Of a stretch of DNA of 64,000 bases, positions 8,914-16,761 are shown one piece after another. The stretch covers positions 33,239 through 97,238 of the forward strand of contig NZ_UQBH01000007.1 of the NCBI RefSeq assembly GCF_900539295.1. The letters are read 5' to 3'. The notes beneath the pieces were generated by a model. It was not told the DNA's origin and searched no databases. It saw only the letters and a program-made list of their open reading frames with translations. A program made the translations under genes and the position numbers. The first letter of the stretch is position 1, and each line of letters opens with the position of its first letter. The stretch comes from an uncultured Megasphaera sp. (lineage in GTDB: Bacteria; Bacillota; Negativicutes; Veillonellales; Megasphaeraceae).

Positions 8914-9399
8914 TTAAAAAGTAAGGCGCATTTGATACCAAACGGCTCCGCCGTGTTCCGACGTACTGAGGCCTTCATTTTCAAAGCCGAATTTAGCATA
9001 ATAATGCAAAAGTTTCTCCTTACAGGTCAGGACCAGTCCTTGGCGGCCTTCTTTGCGGGCGTCATCGATAGCTTTCGTGAGGAGTAATTCAGCATATCCG
9101 CGCTTCCGATAACTTGAAAGTGTGTTGACGCCGAATATCATCTGCCAGGCGCCCTTTTCATCGTGGAGCGACGCATCGCCATAGAGGTCATCGGTCAAAT
9201 CTCGTTTATCCGTAACCATACCGTCGACGAAAGAAATCAGGGTTCCGTCGTCGCCAAAGAGCAGCCAAAAATGCCGGCCAAAGTAGGAAATACGGTCACG
9301 CAGCCGTTCTTCCGATGCAGCTTCGGCCGCTGGAAAACAAGCGGCTTCTACGGCGGCAACCGCCTTGAGATCGTCGAGAGTTGCCGTTCTGATATTCAT
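8914..9399 (-). CDS. GNAT family N-acetyltransferase
   Basis: This 161-aa protein has the Gcn5-like fold sequence: N-terminal IRTATLDDLKAVAAVEAACF, a central VNTLSSYRKRGYAELLLTKAI acetyl-CoA loop (R/Q-x-x-G-x-A type), and a C-terminal YYAKFGFENEG. The substrate cannot be told. It is probably a single gene, since its neighbours are separated by the cysK control region on one side and nearly 300 bp on the other. Confidence 0.85.
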   Translation of the reverse strand: MNIRTATLDDLKAVAAVEAACFPAAEAASEERLRDRISYFGRHFWLLFGDDGTLISFVDGMVTDKRDLTDDLYGDASLHDEKGAWQMIFGVNTLSSYRKRGYAELLLTKAIDDARKEGRQGLVLTCKEKLLHYYAKFGFENEGLSTSEHGGAVWYQMRLTF

Positions 9400-9616
9400 A
9401 CCATCGCTCCTTCCGTCACAGCCCGCCTGCCCCCTGCAGTCGGACCCGATGAAACGTATATTTCAACTATTATATCGTAAACGCCGAAAAAAAGCTACTA
9501 AGAAAACTCGCGGTGACACCGGCCTTTCTGAGTCTGCCGAGAGTCGAAGAGCCTTCCGAAAGATTCGAAAAACTGTTATTTTTACCGAAAAAAACGTATC
9601 AAGGCGGCAGATACAG

Positions 9617-9658
9617 CAAAGGACCTGCATGAAGGTTTCCCCCTCACACAAGTCCTTT
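9617..9658 (-). terminator. Possible terminator after the small membrane protein gene
   Basis: On the minus strand AAAGGAC pairs with GTCCTTT around a long loop; the T run after it is short. The rest of 9400-9687 shows no convincing gene. Confidence 0.35.
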
Positions 9659-9687
9659 TCAGCAGTCTTTATTACGTCTGTTACGCC

Positions 9688-9933
9688 TCAGTGTTCGTTT
9701 ACACTGACACGACCTTCTTCCCTGGCTGCGTGATCGGCTGCCATGCGGCGGAGCCGTTTATTGCGCCGTACCTCAGCTTTCCGGTTCTTTTCCTTTATGT
9801 TGGCCACGACGGTCCTGGCCAGCCAGCCCATGAGACAGCCGGTCAAGAGGATTTTAACAGCCAGTAAATCCCAAGACGTGGACAAAAGCAGTGCCAAGAC
9901 GACGAAGAAAGCCGTAACGAGCGTTTTAGTCAT
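9688..9933 (-). CDS. Small membrane protein with a basic cytoplasmic tail
   Basis: I do not recognise a family. The 81-aa form (start at 9933) has two close hydrophobic segments, roughly residues 3-20 and 22-40, then a strongly basic tail with RRNKRLRR and an acidic end. An ATG at 9945 directly abuts the AGGGAG ribosome site, so I prefer 9933 at 12 bases. A good promoter lies just upstream, which supports a real monocistronic gene. Confidence 0.6.
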   Translation of the reverse strand: MTKTLVTAFFVVLALLLSTSWDLLAVKILLTGCLMGWLARTVVANIKEKNRKAEVRRNKRLRRMAADHAAREEGRVSVNEH

Positions 9934-9985
9934 GAATCGATGCATCTCCCTGTAAACGTACATAAATAGCCTCAAATTGAATCTA

Positions 9986-10014
9986 ATTATACACGCTTTT
10001 CAGGAATAAAACAA
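9986..10014 (-). promoter_or_regulatory. Promoter of the small membrane protein gene
   Basis: TTGTTT (10009-10014), a 17-bp spacer and TATAAT (9986-9991) read on the minus strand, about 50 bp before the chosen start. Confidence 0.65.
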
Positions 10015-10050
10015 GCCGTAATCGCAGGGGCCACTTCCCTTGCGTAAAGG

Positions 10051-11331
10051 CTAAATTTGGGCAAAGAGTTTTTCTTTGGTCCGTTCGGCTTCAGCTTTGA
10101 TCTTTTCGATGTCGAGTTTGGTAAACTCTTTGTTCCGCAGGAGGACTTCGCCGTTTACCAAGACCGTGTCGACGTCCATGCTGTTGGCACTGTAAGCCAT
10201 GAGGCTGAGAGCGTCGTGTTTGGGGTACCAGTGGAGGCCTTCGCGGTCGACTAAGGTGATGTCGGCTTTGTAACCGGCTTCGAGTTTGCCGATATCGGTG
10301 TAGCCCAGGCATTTGGCCCCGCCTTCAGTCAGCATGTTGATGGCCGTTTCAGCCGGGATGACCGTCGGATCGAGGGTGTTGGCCTTATGGACTAAGGCAG
10401 CTAAATGCATTTCTTCGACGATGTCGAGGTTGTTGTTGCTCGAGGCGCCGTCCGTACCGAGGCCGACGGTGATGCCCTTTTTCAGCATCTTGGCAATGGG
10501 TGCAAAGCCGCTGGCCAGTTTCAGGTTGCTGCCCGGGTTGTGGGCGACGCGGACGTGTTTTTTCAGCATAATGTCCATATCGTCGTCATCGACCCAGACG
10601 CAGTGGGCGGCCAGGCAGCCCGTATCGAAGAGACCCAATTCGTTGAACCAGGCAATAGGCGATTTGCCGTACTGCTTCTTAATGTTTTCGACTTCGCCCT
10701 TCGTTTCCGACAGGTGGGTATGGATTTCAGCCCCTAATTCGTGGGCCAAGTCGACGACGCGGGAGAGGTATTCCGGCGTATTGGTGTAGGGCGCATGAGG
10801 TCCAAGCATGACCGTAATGCGGCCGTCCCCTTTTTTATGCCAGTCTAAAAAGAGCTGTTTATTTTCTTTGAGGGCCGTTTCGGCGCTGGGCGTAATGCCC
10901 GTCATGCCCCGGCTCAGGCAGGCCCGGATCCCCGACGCGTCGACGGCGCGGGCAACGTCGTCCATGAAGAAGTACATGTCGGCAAAGGACGTCGTGCCGC
11001 AGCGAATCATTTCGGCGATGCCGAGCATGGTCTGGGCGTAGACGACGTCACCGTCGAGTTTGTCTTCGGCCGGCCAGATTTTCTTCTGGAGCCAGTCCAT
11101 GAGCTGCATGTCGTCAGCATAGCTGCGGAAGACGGTCATGGCGATGTGGTTATGGGTGTTGACGAAGCCCGGCAGGGCCAACATATGCCGGCCGTCGATG
11201 ACTTCATCGTAATCCGACGCCTGGGGGTTTTCGGGAAAGCCCGTAATGACGGCGCCGTCGATGGCGATATTCTGGTCTTCTGTGACCTTGTGGTCCCGAT
11301 AGAGGCCGACGTGCTGAATCAGTTTTTTCAT
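10051..11331 (-). CDS. mtaD: 5-methylthioadenosine/S-adenosylhomocysteine deaminase
   Basis: This metal-dependent amidohydrolase deaminates SAH to S-inosylhomocysteine and MTA to methylthioinosine. It has the TRZ/ATZ pattern: HxH at His60 and His62 (NTHNH), HAPYT near residue 200, HTHLSET, the late His in AAHCVWV, and the catalytic Asp in GLGTDGASSNN. The 426-aa length is normal. It is last in the hslO-mtnP-mtnA-ahcY unit and starts 15 bp after ahcY. Its place beside enzymes acting on the same two metabolites supports this role over guanine or cytosine deaminase. Confidence 0.9.
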   Translation of the reverse strand: MKKLIQHVGLYRDHKVTEDQNIAIDGAVITGFPENPQASDYDEVIDGRHMLALPGFVNTHNHIAMTVFRSYADDMQLMDWLQKKIWPAEDKLDGDVVYAQTMLGIAEMIRCGTTSFADMYFFMDDVARAVDASGIRACLSRGMTGITPSAETALKENKQLFLDWHKKGDGRITVMLGPHAPYTNTPEYLSRVVDLAHELGAEIHTHLSETKGEVENIKKQYGKSPIAWFNELGLFDTGCLAAHCVWVDDDDMDIMLKKHVRVAHNPGSNLKLASGFAPIAKMLKKGITVGLGTDGASSNNNLDIVEEMHLAALVHKANTLDPTVIPAETAINMLTEGGAKCLGYTDIGKLEAGYKADITLVDREGLHWYPKHDALSLMAYSANSMDVDTVLVNGEVLLRNKEFTKLDIEKIKAEAERTKEKLFAQI

Positions 11332-11346
11332 CCTAGTCCGCTCCTA

Positions 11347-12588
11347 TCAGTCGAGATTCAAGTATTTACGCTGTTCTTCGCTGAGGGTATCGATGGCGTA
11401 ACCCATGGAAGCCAATTTAATCTTAGCAATGTCGTCGTCGATTTCATGGGGCAGGACGTAGACGTGGTTTTCCAGTTCCGTATGATGGTCGAGGATGTAT
11501 TTGGCAGCCAGGGCCTGAACGGCAAAGGACAGGTCCATGATTTCAGCCGGATGGCCGTCACCGGCAGCCAGGTTAACCAGACGGCCTTCTGCCAAGAGGT
11601 TGACGACGTGGCCGTTGGGGAGTTCGTAGCCTTCGATGTTGTGGCGGGCTTCAAAGTGGCGGACTGAGAGGGCTTCCAATTCAGGACGGTTGATTTCAAC
11701 GTCGAAGTGACCGGCATTGGCCAGGACGACGCCGTCTTTCATATTCTTCATGTGTTCGCCGCGGATGACGTCTTTATCGCCGGTCAAGGTGACGAAGATA
11801 TCGCCGACTTTGGCAGCTTCAGCCATGGGCATGACTTCAAATCCGTCAAATACGGCTTCAATGGCTTTAATCGGGTCGACTTCGGTGACGATGACGTGAG
11901 CGCCGAGGCCTTTGGCACGCATAGCGCAGCCCTTGCCGCACCAGCCGTAGCCGGCGACGACGACTTTCTTGCCGACGACAGTCAGGTTGGTCGTGCGCAT
12001 GATGCCGTCCCACGTCGACTGGCCCGTACCGTAGCGGTTGTCGAAGAGATATTTGCAGTACGAATCGTTGGCAGCAATCATGGGGAACTTCAGCTGGCCG
12101 GCTTTATCGAGACCGTGAAGGCGATTGACGCCGGTCGTCGTTTCTTCCGTGCCGCCCAGGAGATTTTCCATAGCGTCGCTCCGCGTCGTGTGGAGCAGAT
12201 GGACCTGATCGCCGCCGTCATCGATGATGATGTCCGGCTTATGGTCGAGGGATTTATTGAGGAAATCGAAGTATTCTTCATCGGTCGCGCCGTACCAGGC
12301 ATAGACCGTCAGGCCGTCTTCGACGAGGGCTGCGGCGACATCGTCCTGGGTCGACAAGGGGTTGCTGCCGGTGACGATGACCTTAGCGCCGGCCCGGTGG
12401 AGGACTTCGGCCAGGTATGCCGTCTTGGCTTCAAGATGGACGCTGACGCAGATGGTCTTTCCTTTAAAGGTCTGTTCGGCTTTTAATCGGTCACCAATTG
12501 CATTGAGGGCCGGCATGTGCCGGTCGACCCAGTTGATCTTTTCATGGCCGCTCTTAGCTAATTTGATATCGCGAATAATTGATTCCAT
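11347..12588 (-). CDS. ahcY: AhcY-family hydrolase with an HxExK purine-site motif; possible S-inosylhomocysteine hydrolase
   Basis: This NAD-dependent hydrolase releases homocysteine from SAH or its inosyl form. The NAD motif GYGWCGKGCAMRAKGLGA lies mid-protein, with IAANDSYCKYLFDNRYGTGQS before it. At 413 aa it is the short type; it ends KYLNLD and lacks the KPDHYRY tail of long SAH hydrolases. Instead of the HxT(V/I)(E/Q) motif that contacts adenine, it has His51-Leu-Glu53-Ala-Lys55, the HxExK form I recall from archaeal enzymes that favour inosine substrates. I chose the ATG at 12588, with GAGG ten bases upstream; the ATG at 12597 is one base from that site. The neighbouring deaminase gene fits an inosyl route. 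Confidence 0.9.
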   Translation of the reverse strand: MESIIRDIKLAKSGHEKINWVDRHMPALNAIGDRLKAEQTFKGKTICVSVHLEAKTAYLAEVLHRAGAKVIVTGSNPLSTQDDVAAALVEDGLTVYAWYGATDEEYFDFLNKSLDHKPDIIIDDGGDQVHLLHTTRSDAMENLLGGTEETTTGVNRLHGLDKAGQLKFPMIAANDSYCKYLFDNRYGTGQSTWDGIMRTTNLTVVGKKVVVAGYGWCGKGCAMRAKGLGAHVIVTEVDPIKAIEAVFDGFEVMPMAEAAKVGDIFVTLTGDKDVIRGEHMKNMKDGVVLANAGHFDVEINRPELEALSVRHFEARHNIEGYELPNGHVVNLLAEGRLVNLAAGDGHPAEIMDLSFAVQALAAKYILDHHTELENHVYVLPHEIDDDIAKIKLASMGYAIDTLSEEQRKYLNLD

Positions 12589-12605
12589 ACGGTTCATACC
12601 TCTTT

Positions 12606-13661
12606 CTATAATGAATTCTTTTCAAAAAATGCTTGTACGGCCGCCGTGTCGGGGCGGTCGATGACGCCCTTTTCGGTGACGATGGCCCGGATATTTTCAT
12701 GGGGCGTCACGTCAAAGGCCGGATTGAATACCGGCGTATCGGAAAGGGCCGATGCAGCACCGCCAAAGGAGCGGACTTCGTCGTGATTCCGTTCTTCAAT
12801 GGGAATCTGACTGCCGTCGGCAATGGACCGGTCAAAGGTCGACAGGGGCGCTGCAATGTACAGGGGGATGTCCAGGACCTTGGCCATGAGGGACAGGCCG
12901 TAAGTCCCGATTTTATTGGCCGTATCGCCGTTGGCGGCAATGCGGTCGGCACCGACGATGATGGCGTCGACGCCCTTCTCCTTCATCGTCCAGGCAGCCA
13001 TGTTGTCCGTAATGAGGGTGACCGGAACACCGCCTGTCATGAGTTCAAAGGCTGTCAGCCGCGCTCCTTGGAGAAGGGGCCGCGTTTCATCGGCATAGAC
13101 CATGGCGACTTTCCCGCGGCGATGGAGCTCGGTAATGATGCCGAGGGCCGTGCCGACGCCGGCTGTCGCCAGGGAACCGGCATTGCAGTGCGTCAGGAGA
13201 GTCAAGGGACGATCCCCTTTCCCGATTTCATCGGCACCCCAGCCGGCCATGGCCGTATTGATAGCCACATCGTCGGCATGGATGGCCTTGGCCCTTTCTT
13301 CCAATATCCCGACGAGGACCTCAGGACTTTCGCCGCCGTGATGTTTTGCGCAGGCCATCATCTGTTCCAAGGCCCAGTGAAGGTTGACTGCCGTCGGCCG
13401 GGCCCCGTCAAGGGCCGTGCAAATATCCTGAAGGGCCGTCAAAAAGGGCTTGTCCCCCTGCCCTTCACAGAGAGATTGGGCGCCTAAGACGACGCCGTAA
13501 GCTGCGGCGACGCCGATGGCCGGAGCACCGCGGACGGCCAGGACGGAAATGGCCTTATGGACGTCCTGCCAGGTCGTACAGGTCAGGTAGGTTTCGGTAA
13601 AGGGCAGGACCGTCTGATTGAGGAGATAGAGGGTCCCCTTTTCCCAGCGCAAGGTTTCCAT
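12606..13661 (-). CDS. mtnA: S-methyl-5-thioribose-1-phosphate isomerase
   Basis: This enzyme converts methylthioribose-1-phosphate to methylthioribulose-1-phosphate, the step after MtnP. It is an eIF2B-like fold: RGAPAIGVAAAYG near residue 45, the catalytic Cys in LTHCNAGSLAT and the Asp in VGADRIAANGDTANKIGTY. The 351-aa length is normal. Its ATG overlaps the mtnP stop (TAATG). No mtnB, mtnC/mtnW, mtnD or MTRu-1-P aldolase is visible in this window, so the fate of the product is open. Confidence 0.95.
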   Translation of the reverse strand: METLRWEKGTLYLLNQTVLPFTETYLTCTTWQDVHKAISVLAVRGAPAIGVAAAYGVVLGAQSLCEGQGDKPFLTALQDICTALDGARPTAVNLHWALEQMMACAKHHGGESPEVLVGILEERAKAIHADDVAINTAMAGWGADEIGKGDRPLTLLTHCNAGSLATAGVGTALGIITELHRRGKVAMVYADETRPLLQGARLTAFELMTGGVPVTLITDNMAAWTMKEKGVDAIIVGADRIAANGDTANKIGTYGLSLMAKVLDIPLYIAAPLSTFDRSIADGSQIPIEERNHDEVRSFGGAASALSDTPVFNPAFDVTPHENIRAIVTEKGVIDRPDTAAVQAFFEKNSL

Positions 13662-14458
13662 TATACCGTAAAACCTCCGTAAGCCTGGAGCGTGTGGTGG
13701 CAGGCACAGTCGTCGTCATCGGGATAATTTTCGATGCTCTTTAAAATGAGCTGGCGCAGACGCAGGGAGCTTTTGGCCATGGCATCGACGACTTCTTCAT
13801 GAGTCAGGGGCTTGTCGGAAATGCCGGCGGCAAAGTTGGTGACCATGGAGACCGTGGCGTAGCAGATTTCCGCTTCCCGGGCCAGGCAGACTTCGGGAAC
13901 GTTGGTCATGCCGACGATATCGCCGCCGAGTTTTTGGAACATGCGGATTTCAGCCGGCGTTTCAAAGCGCGGCCCTTCGGTGCAGACATAGGTACCCTTA
14001 TCATGAAGGCGGCAGTCCCCCAGTTCAGCAGCGGCCGCTACGACGTGACGACGCAGGGTCGGGCAGTAGGGCTCGGTCATGTCGACGTGGACGACGCCGT
14101 TGGCTCCGCCGTCGAAAAAGGACGTGTGACGGCTCTTGGTAAAGTCGATGAACTGGTCGGGCAGGACGAAATCGCCGGGCTTTTGATCCGGATTCATGGA
14201 GCCTACGGCCGTCGTCGCCAAGATGGCCGTAACGCCGAGGCGCTTCAGGCCGAGGATGTTGGCCCGATAGTTGATGAGGTGCGGCGGAATGGAATGCATC
14301 CGGCCGTGACGGGCTAAAAAGATGAGGTCCCGATTTTGATAGGTTCCCTTCCAATAACGAATGCTCCCGTAATAGGTGTCCATGTATCCTTCGCGGACGT
14401 TGGACAAAATCTTCGGGTCACAGACGCCGGTACCGCCGATGATGGCAATGAGTCCCAT
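13661..14458 (-). CDS. mtnP: MTAP-family phosphorylase with a TNFA purine site; possible methylthioinosine phosphorylase
   Basis: This enzyme splits methylthioadenosine or methylthioinosine with phosphate to give purine and methylthioribose-1-phosphate. GGTGVCDP at the N-terminus, the phosphate site ARHGR near residue 50, and CTEGPRFET are family hallmarks; the 265-aa length is normal. In adenine-specific MTAP the purine is held by TDYD; here the matching segment is Thr207-Asn208-Phe209-Ala210. Asn plus a small residue at these positions is what I recall for 6-oxopurine (MTI) enzymes. It follows hslO by 28 bp and is coupled to mtnA. Confidence 0.9.
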   Translation of the reverse strand: MGLIAIIGGTGVCDPKILSNVREGYMDTYYGSIRYWKGTYQNRDLIFLARHGRMHSIPPHLINYRANILGLKRLGVTAILATTAVGSMNPDQKPGDFVLPDQFIDFTKSRHTSFFDGGANGVVHVDMTEPYCPTLRRHVVAAAAELGDCRLHDKGTYVCTEGPRFETPAEIRMFQKLGGDIVGMTNVPEVCLAREAEICYATVSMVTNFAAGISDKPLTHEEVVDAMAKSSLRLRQLILKSIENYPDDDDCACHHTLQAYGGFTV

Positions 14459-14486
14459 GATAAAACCTCCCTTTATAAATTGAAGA

Positions 14487-15377
14487 TCAATGCGTATCTG
14501 TCCCTGCCTTTTCGTACAAGGCAGCTAATTCGTCGTGGGACAGGGTATACTTGGCGCCGCAGTAGTGGCAGGTCATTTCAACCTGGGGATCCTGCAAGAG
14601 GGATTCTTTGTCTTCCGGGCGCAGGGATAACAAGGCACTTTCAAAGCGCTGGCGTGAGCAGGTGCAGCGCCAGTAGAGATGCTGACGGTACAATTCTTTA
14701 TAATGCATACCGCCGAGGATGATGTCAATCAGGCCTTCTCCCTTAGGATGATCCTTGAGGTAGGTCGTCAAGGCGCCGACCTGGGTGATATTGGCTTCGA
14801 CGCGGGCCAAGTCTTCGTCTTTAGCACCGGGCAGGGCCTGGACGAGGAAGCCGCCGGCAGCGGCAATGGTGTAATCCCTGTCGACGAGGACGCCTAAGTT
14901 GATCGTCGACGGCACCTGTTCCGACGTATAGAGATAATAGGCAATGTCTTCGGCAATTTCACCGGATACGAGGTCGGCCTGGCTGGTATAGGTCGTCGTC
15001 TTGGGCGTAAAGCGGGTCACGGTCAGTTGGCCGTTTCGTCCGACAGCAGCCGAGACGTCGAGTTTGCCGTTCGGTTTTAATGGCAGATCTATTGTCGGAT
15101 TATCGACGTAGCCGCGAAGCTTATTGGTATCGAAGCAGTCGGCATGGACGGCGCCTAAGGGACCGTCGCCGGCAATCTTGATGGATACGCCTTCATGGTT
15201 CTTATAGTCCCCGGCGAGAAGGGCTGCACCGGTCATGGTCCGGCCAAGAGCGGCACAGGCCACGGGCGATAAGTTGTGGCTCTGGCGGGCTTTTTCCACG
15301 ATGCCTGCCGTAAAGGCGATGGACACGCGAATGGCCTCATCTGATGTATAGTGAATAATTTGATTGTCTCTGATCAT
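14487..15377 (-). CDS. hslO: Redox-regulated chaperonin Hsp33
   Basis: This cytosolic holdase chaperone is activated by oxidation. The C-terminal zinc redox switch is present as CxC (RCTCSR) and CxxC (CHYCGA). The internal family sequence includes QVPSTINLGVLVDRDY. I chose the ATG at 15377, giving 296 aa, where the family usually begins (MIRDNQIIHYTSDEAIR); the frame is open to 15425. It precedes mtnP closely and may lead that operon, though no functional link to SAM salvage is evident. Confidence 0.93.
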   Translation of the reverse strand: MIRDNQIIHYTSDEAIRVSIAFTAGIVEKARQSHNLSPVACAALGRTMTGAALLAGDYKNHEGVSIKIAGDGPLGAVHADCFDTNKLRGYVDNPTIDLPLKPNGKLDVSAAVGRNGQLTVTRFTPKTTTYTSQADLVSGEIAEDIAYYLYTSEQVPSTINLGVLVDRDYTIAAAGGFLVQALPGAKDEDLARVEANITQVGALTTYLKDHPKGEGLIDIILGGMHYKELYRQHLYWRCTCSRQRFESALLSLRPEDKESLLQDPQVEMTCHYCGAKYTLSHDELAALYEKAGTDTH

Positions 15378-15610
15378 AATCGATTCTATCCTTTCTCTAC
15401 AAATCCAATCCTTATTATACAACATCTGTCCACCCCTAGCCAGTAGTGCCCCGAAAAAGGTCGCCCTCCCGGCCGAGGCCTGCTGCCGACCCCTTTCCTT
15501 TTATTCAATTATGTTATTTAAAATTGATAAAGTCTTTCATCAGTCCCGGCAGGAATTTGCCTCCTCCGTCCCGAATATTATTAGGAAGCAGTCAAGAAGG
15601 AGTGATATCT

Positions 15611-16057
15611 GTGAATACGGAAAAGAAAACGGTCCCTGCATTACAGGAAACCTATACGGACGATGTCAAAGAAATGGCCCTCTGCCAGTCAGCTCCGACG
15701 CCGGAAGATGACGACCCGGAAGCGCCTTATATGGCATCGGACATGTATCAGCGCATCGTCGCCCTGATCAACAACTTTGAATCGGAACTCCCCGATACGA
15801 TGCAGGCCGGCGGCCGCCTGGTCTCAGCCGGCGACATTACCTTCAGCATTCAGGATATCGGCTACTGGGACCCGAATATGATCGTCTTTTACGGCGAGCT
15901 CTCCGACGGCTCGGCCGTCGAACTGGTCCAGCACCTGTCCCAGCTCAACCTGCTCTTGGTGGCTGTCCCCCGAAAGGATGACGTCAAACAACCGCGCCGG
16001 GTCATCGGCTTTACCCAAAAAGCAGAACCGGACATCATACACGATTCAGACGATTGA
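15611..16057 (+). CDS. DUF6173 family protein
   Basis: This 148-aa cytoplasmic protein has an acidic, poorly conserved N-terminus and a conserved core with YQRIVALINNFE, FSIQDIGYWDPNMIVFYG and HLSQLNLLLVAVPR, which I recognise as the DUF6173 pattern. The function is unknown. The start is a GTG at 15611, chosen because AAGGAG lies seven bases upstream; the frame opens earlier without a ribosome site. It is the first of a two-gene plus-strand unit running against the surrounding minus-strand genes. The divergent gap to hslO (15378-15610) holds no clear strong promoter. Confidence 0.8.
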   Translation: MNTEKKTVPALQETYTDDVKEMALCQSAPTPEDDDPEAPYMASDMYQRIVALINNFESELPDTMQAGGRLVSAGDITFSIQDIGYWDPNMIVFYGELSDGSAVELVQHLSQLNLLLVAVPRKDDVKQPRRVIGFTQKAEPDIIHDSDD

Positions 16058-16082
16058 TTACTATTACGAAAGGATATGCTTA

Positions 16083-16685
16083 ATGAAACACGAACTTCCC
16101 TATTTCCACATCGGTGCTGCCTACGGCGGCAATCAGGACTGGCTCACAGACCGCATGATGAACCTCGGCGGCTGCGCTGCCGTAACGGCCTGCGATTCGT
16201 CGATTTATTTCACCCTCTATAAAGACGCGAAAGGTCTTTATCCCTACGATGCCGATGAGGTCAGCCGGAAGGATTATATTGCCTTTACGGACGTGATGAA
16301 GCCTTATCTCCGTCCGCGCTGGGGCGGCATCGACCGCCTCGACATCTATATGGACGGCATGGGCCGATTTCTCGCCGACCGCGGCGAAACCGACATCGCC
16401 ATGGACCCTTGGTCCGGCGACAAGACGGCCGAGGAAACGAAAGAAGTCATCAAGGCTCAAATCGACGGCGGCTGGCCCATTCCCCACCTCGTCCTGCACC
16501 ATGCCAACCCTAATTTCAAGTTCTACGACTGGCACTGGTTCTTACTGACGGGCTACACCGAATTCGACGGCGACTTCATGGTCAAAGCCGTCACCTACGG
16601 TTCCTGGCGCTGGCTCGACTTCAACGGCCTGTGGAATACGGGGCACCGCAAAAAAGGCGGCCTCATCCTCTTCCGTCGCCCGTAA
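16083..16685 (+). CDS. Hypothetical protein with a C39-like cysteine peptidase pattern
   Basis: I recognise no named family with certainty. The 200-aa protein has an N-terminal GGCAAVTACD with Cys30 placed like a papain/C39 nucleophile, a later DWHWFLLTGY where the His could be catalytic, and YGSWRWLDFNGLW near the end. This order of Cys, then H-x-x-x-x-TGY, resembles peptidase C39-like proteins. No signal peptide or membrane segment is seen. The start at 16083 has AAAGGA eight bases upstream and lies 25 bp after the DUF6173 gene, so both are likely cotranscribed. A strong terminator follows. Confidence 0.75.
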   Translation: MKHELPYFHIGAAYGGNQDWLTDRMMNLGGCAAVTACDSSIYFTLYKDAKGLYPYDADEVSRKDYIAFTDVMKPYLRPRWGGIDRLDIYMDGMGRFLADRGETDIAMDPWSGDKTAEETKEVIKAQIDGGWPIPHLVLHHANPNFKFYDWHWFLLTGYTEFDGDFMVKAVTYGSWRWLDFNGLWNTGHRKKGGLILFRRP

Positions 16686-16713
16686 GCCCCCATCCTGCCA
16701 GACATGCAAAAAT

Positions 16714-16761
16714 GCTCCGATTATCTCTCGCTGCTGCGACGGATAACCGGAGCGTTTTTTT
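16714..16761. terminator. Bidirectional intrinsic terminator
   Basis: GCTCCGATTATC pairs with GATAACCGGAGC (one mismatch), followed by seven Ts on the plus strand and, read the other way, by TTTTT. It separates the convergent plus-strand pair and the flavodoxin-like gene. Confidence 0.85.

Noticed and set aside
9463..9651. 62-codon minus-strand frame between the GNAT and small membrane protein genes
   Set aside because: No ribosome site or recognisable domain, and it overlaps a possible terminator hairpin.
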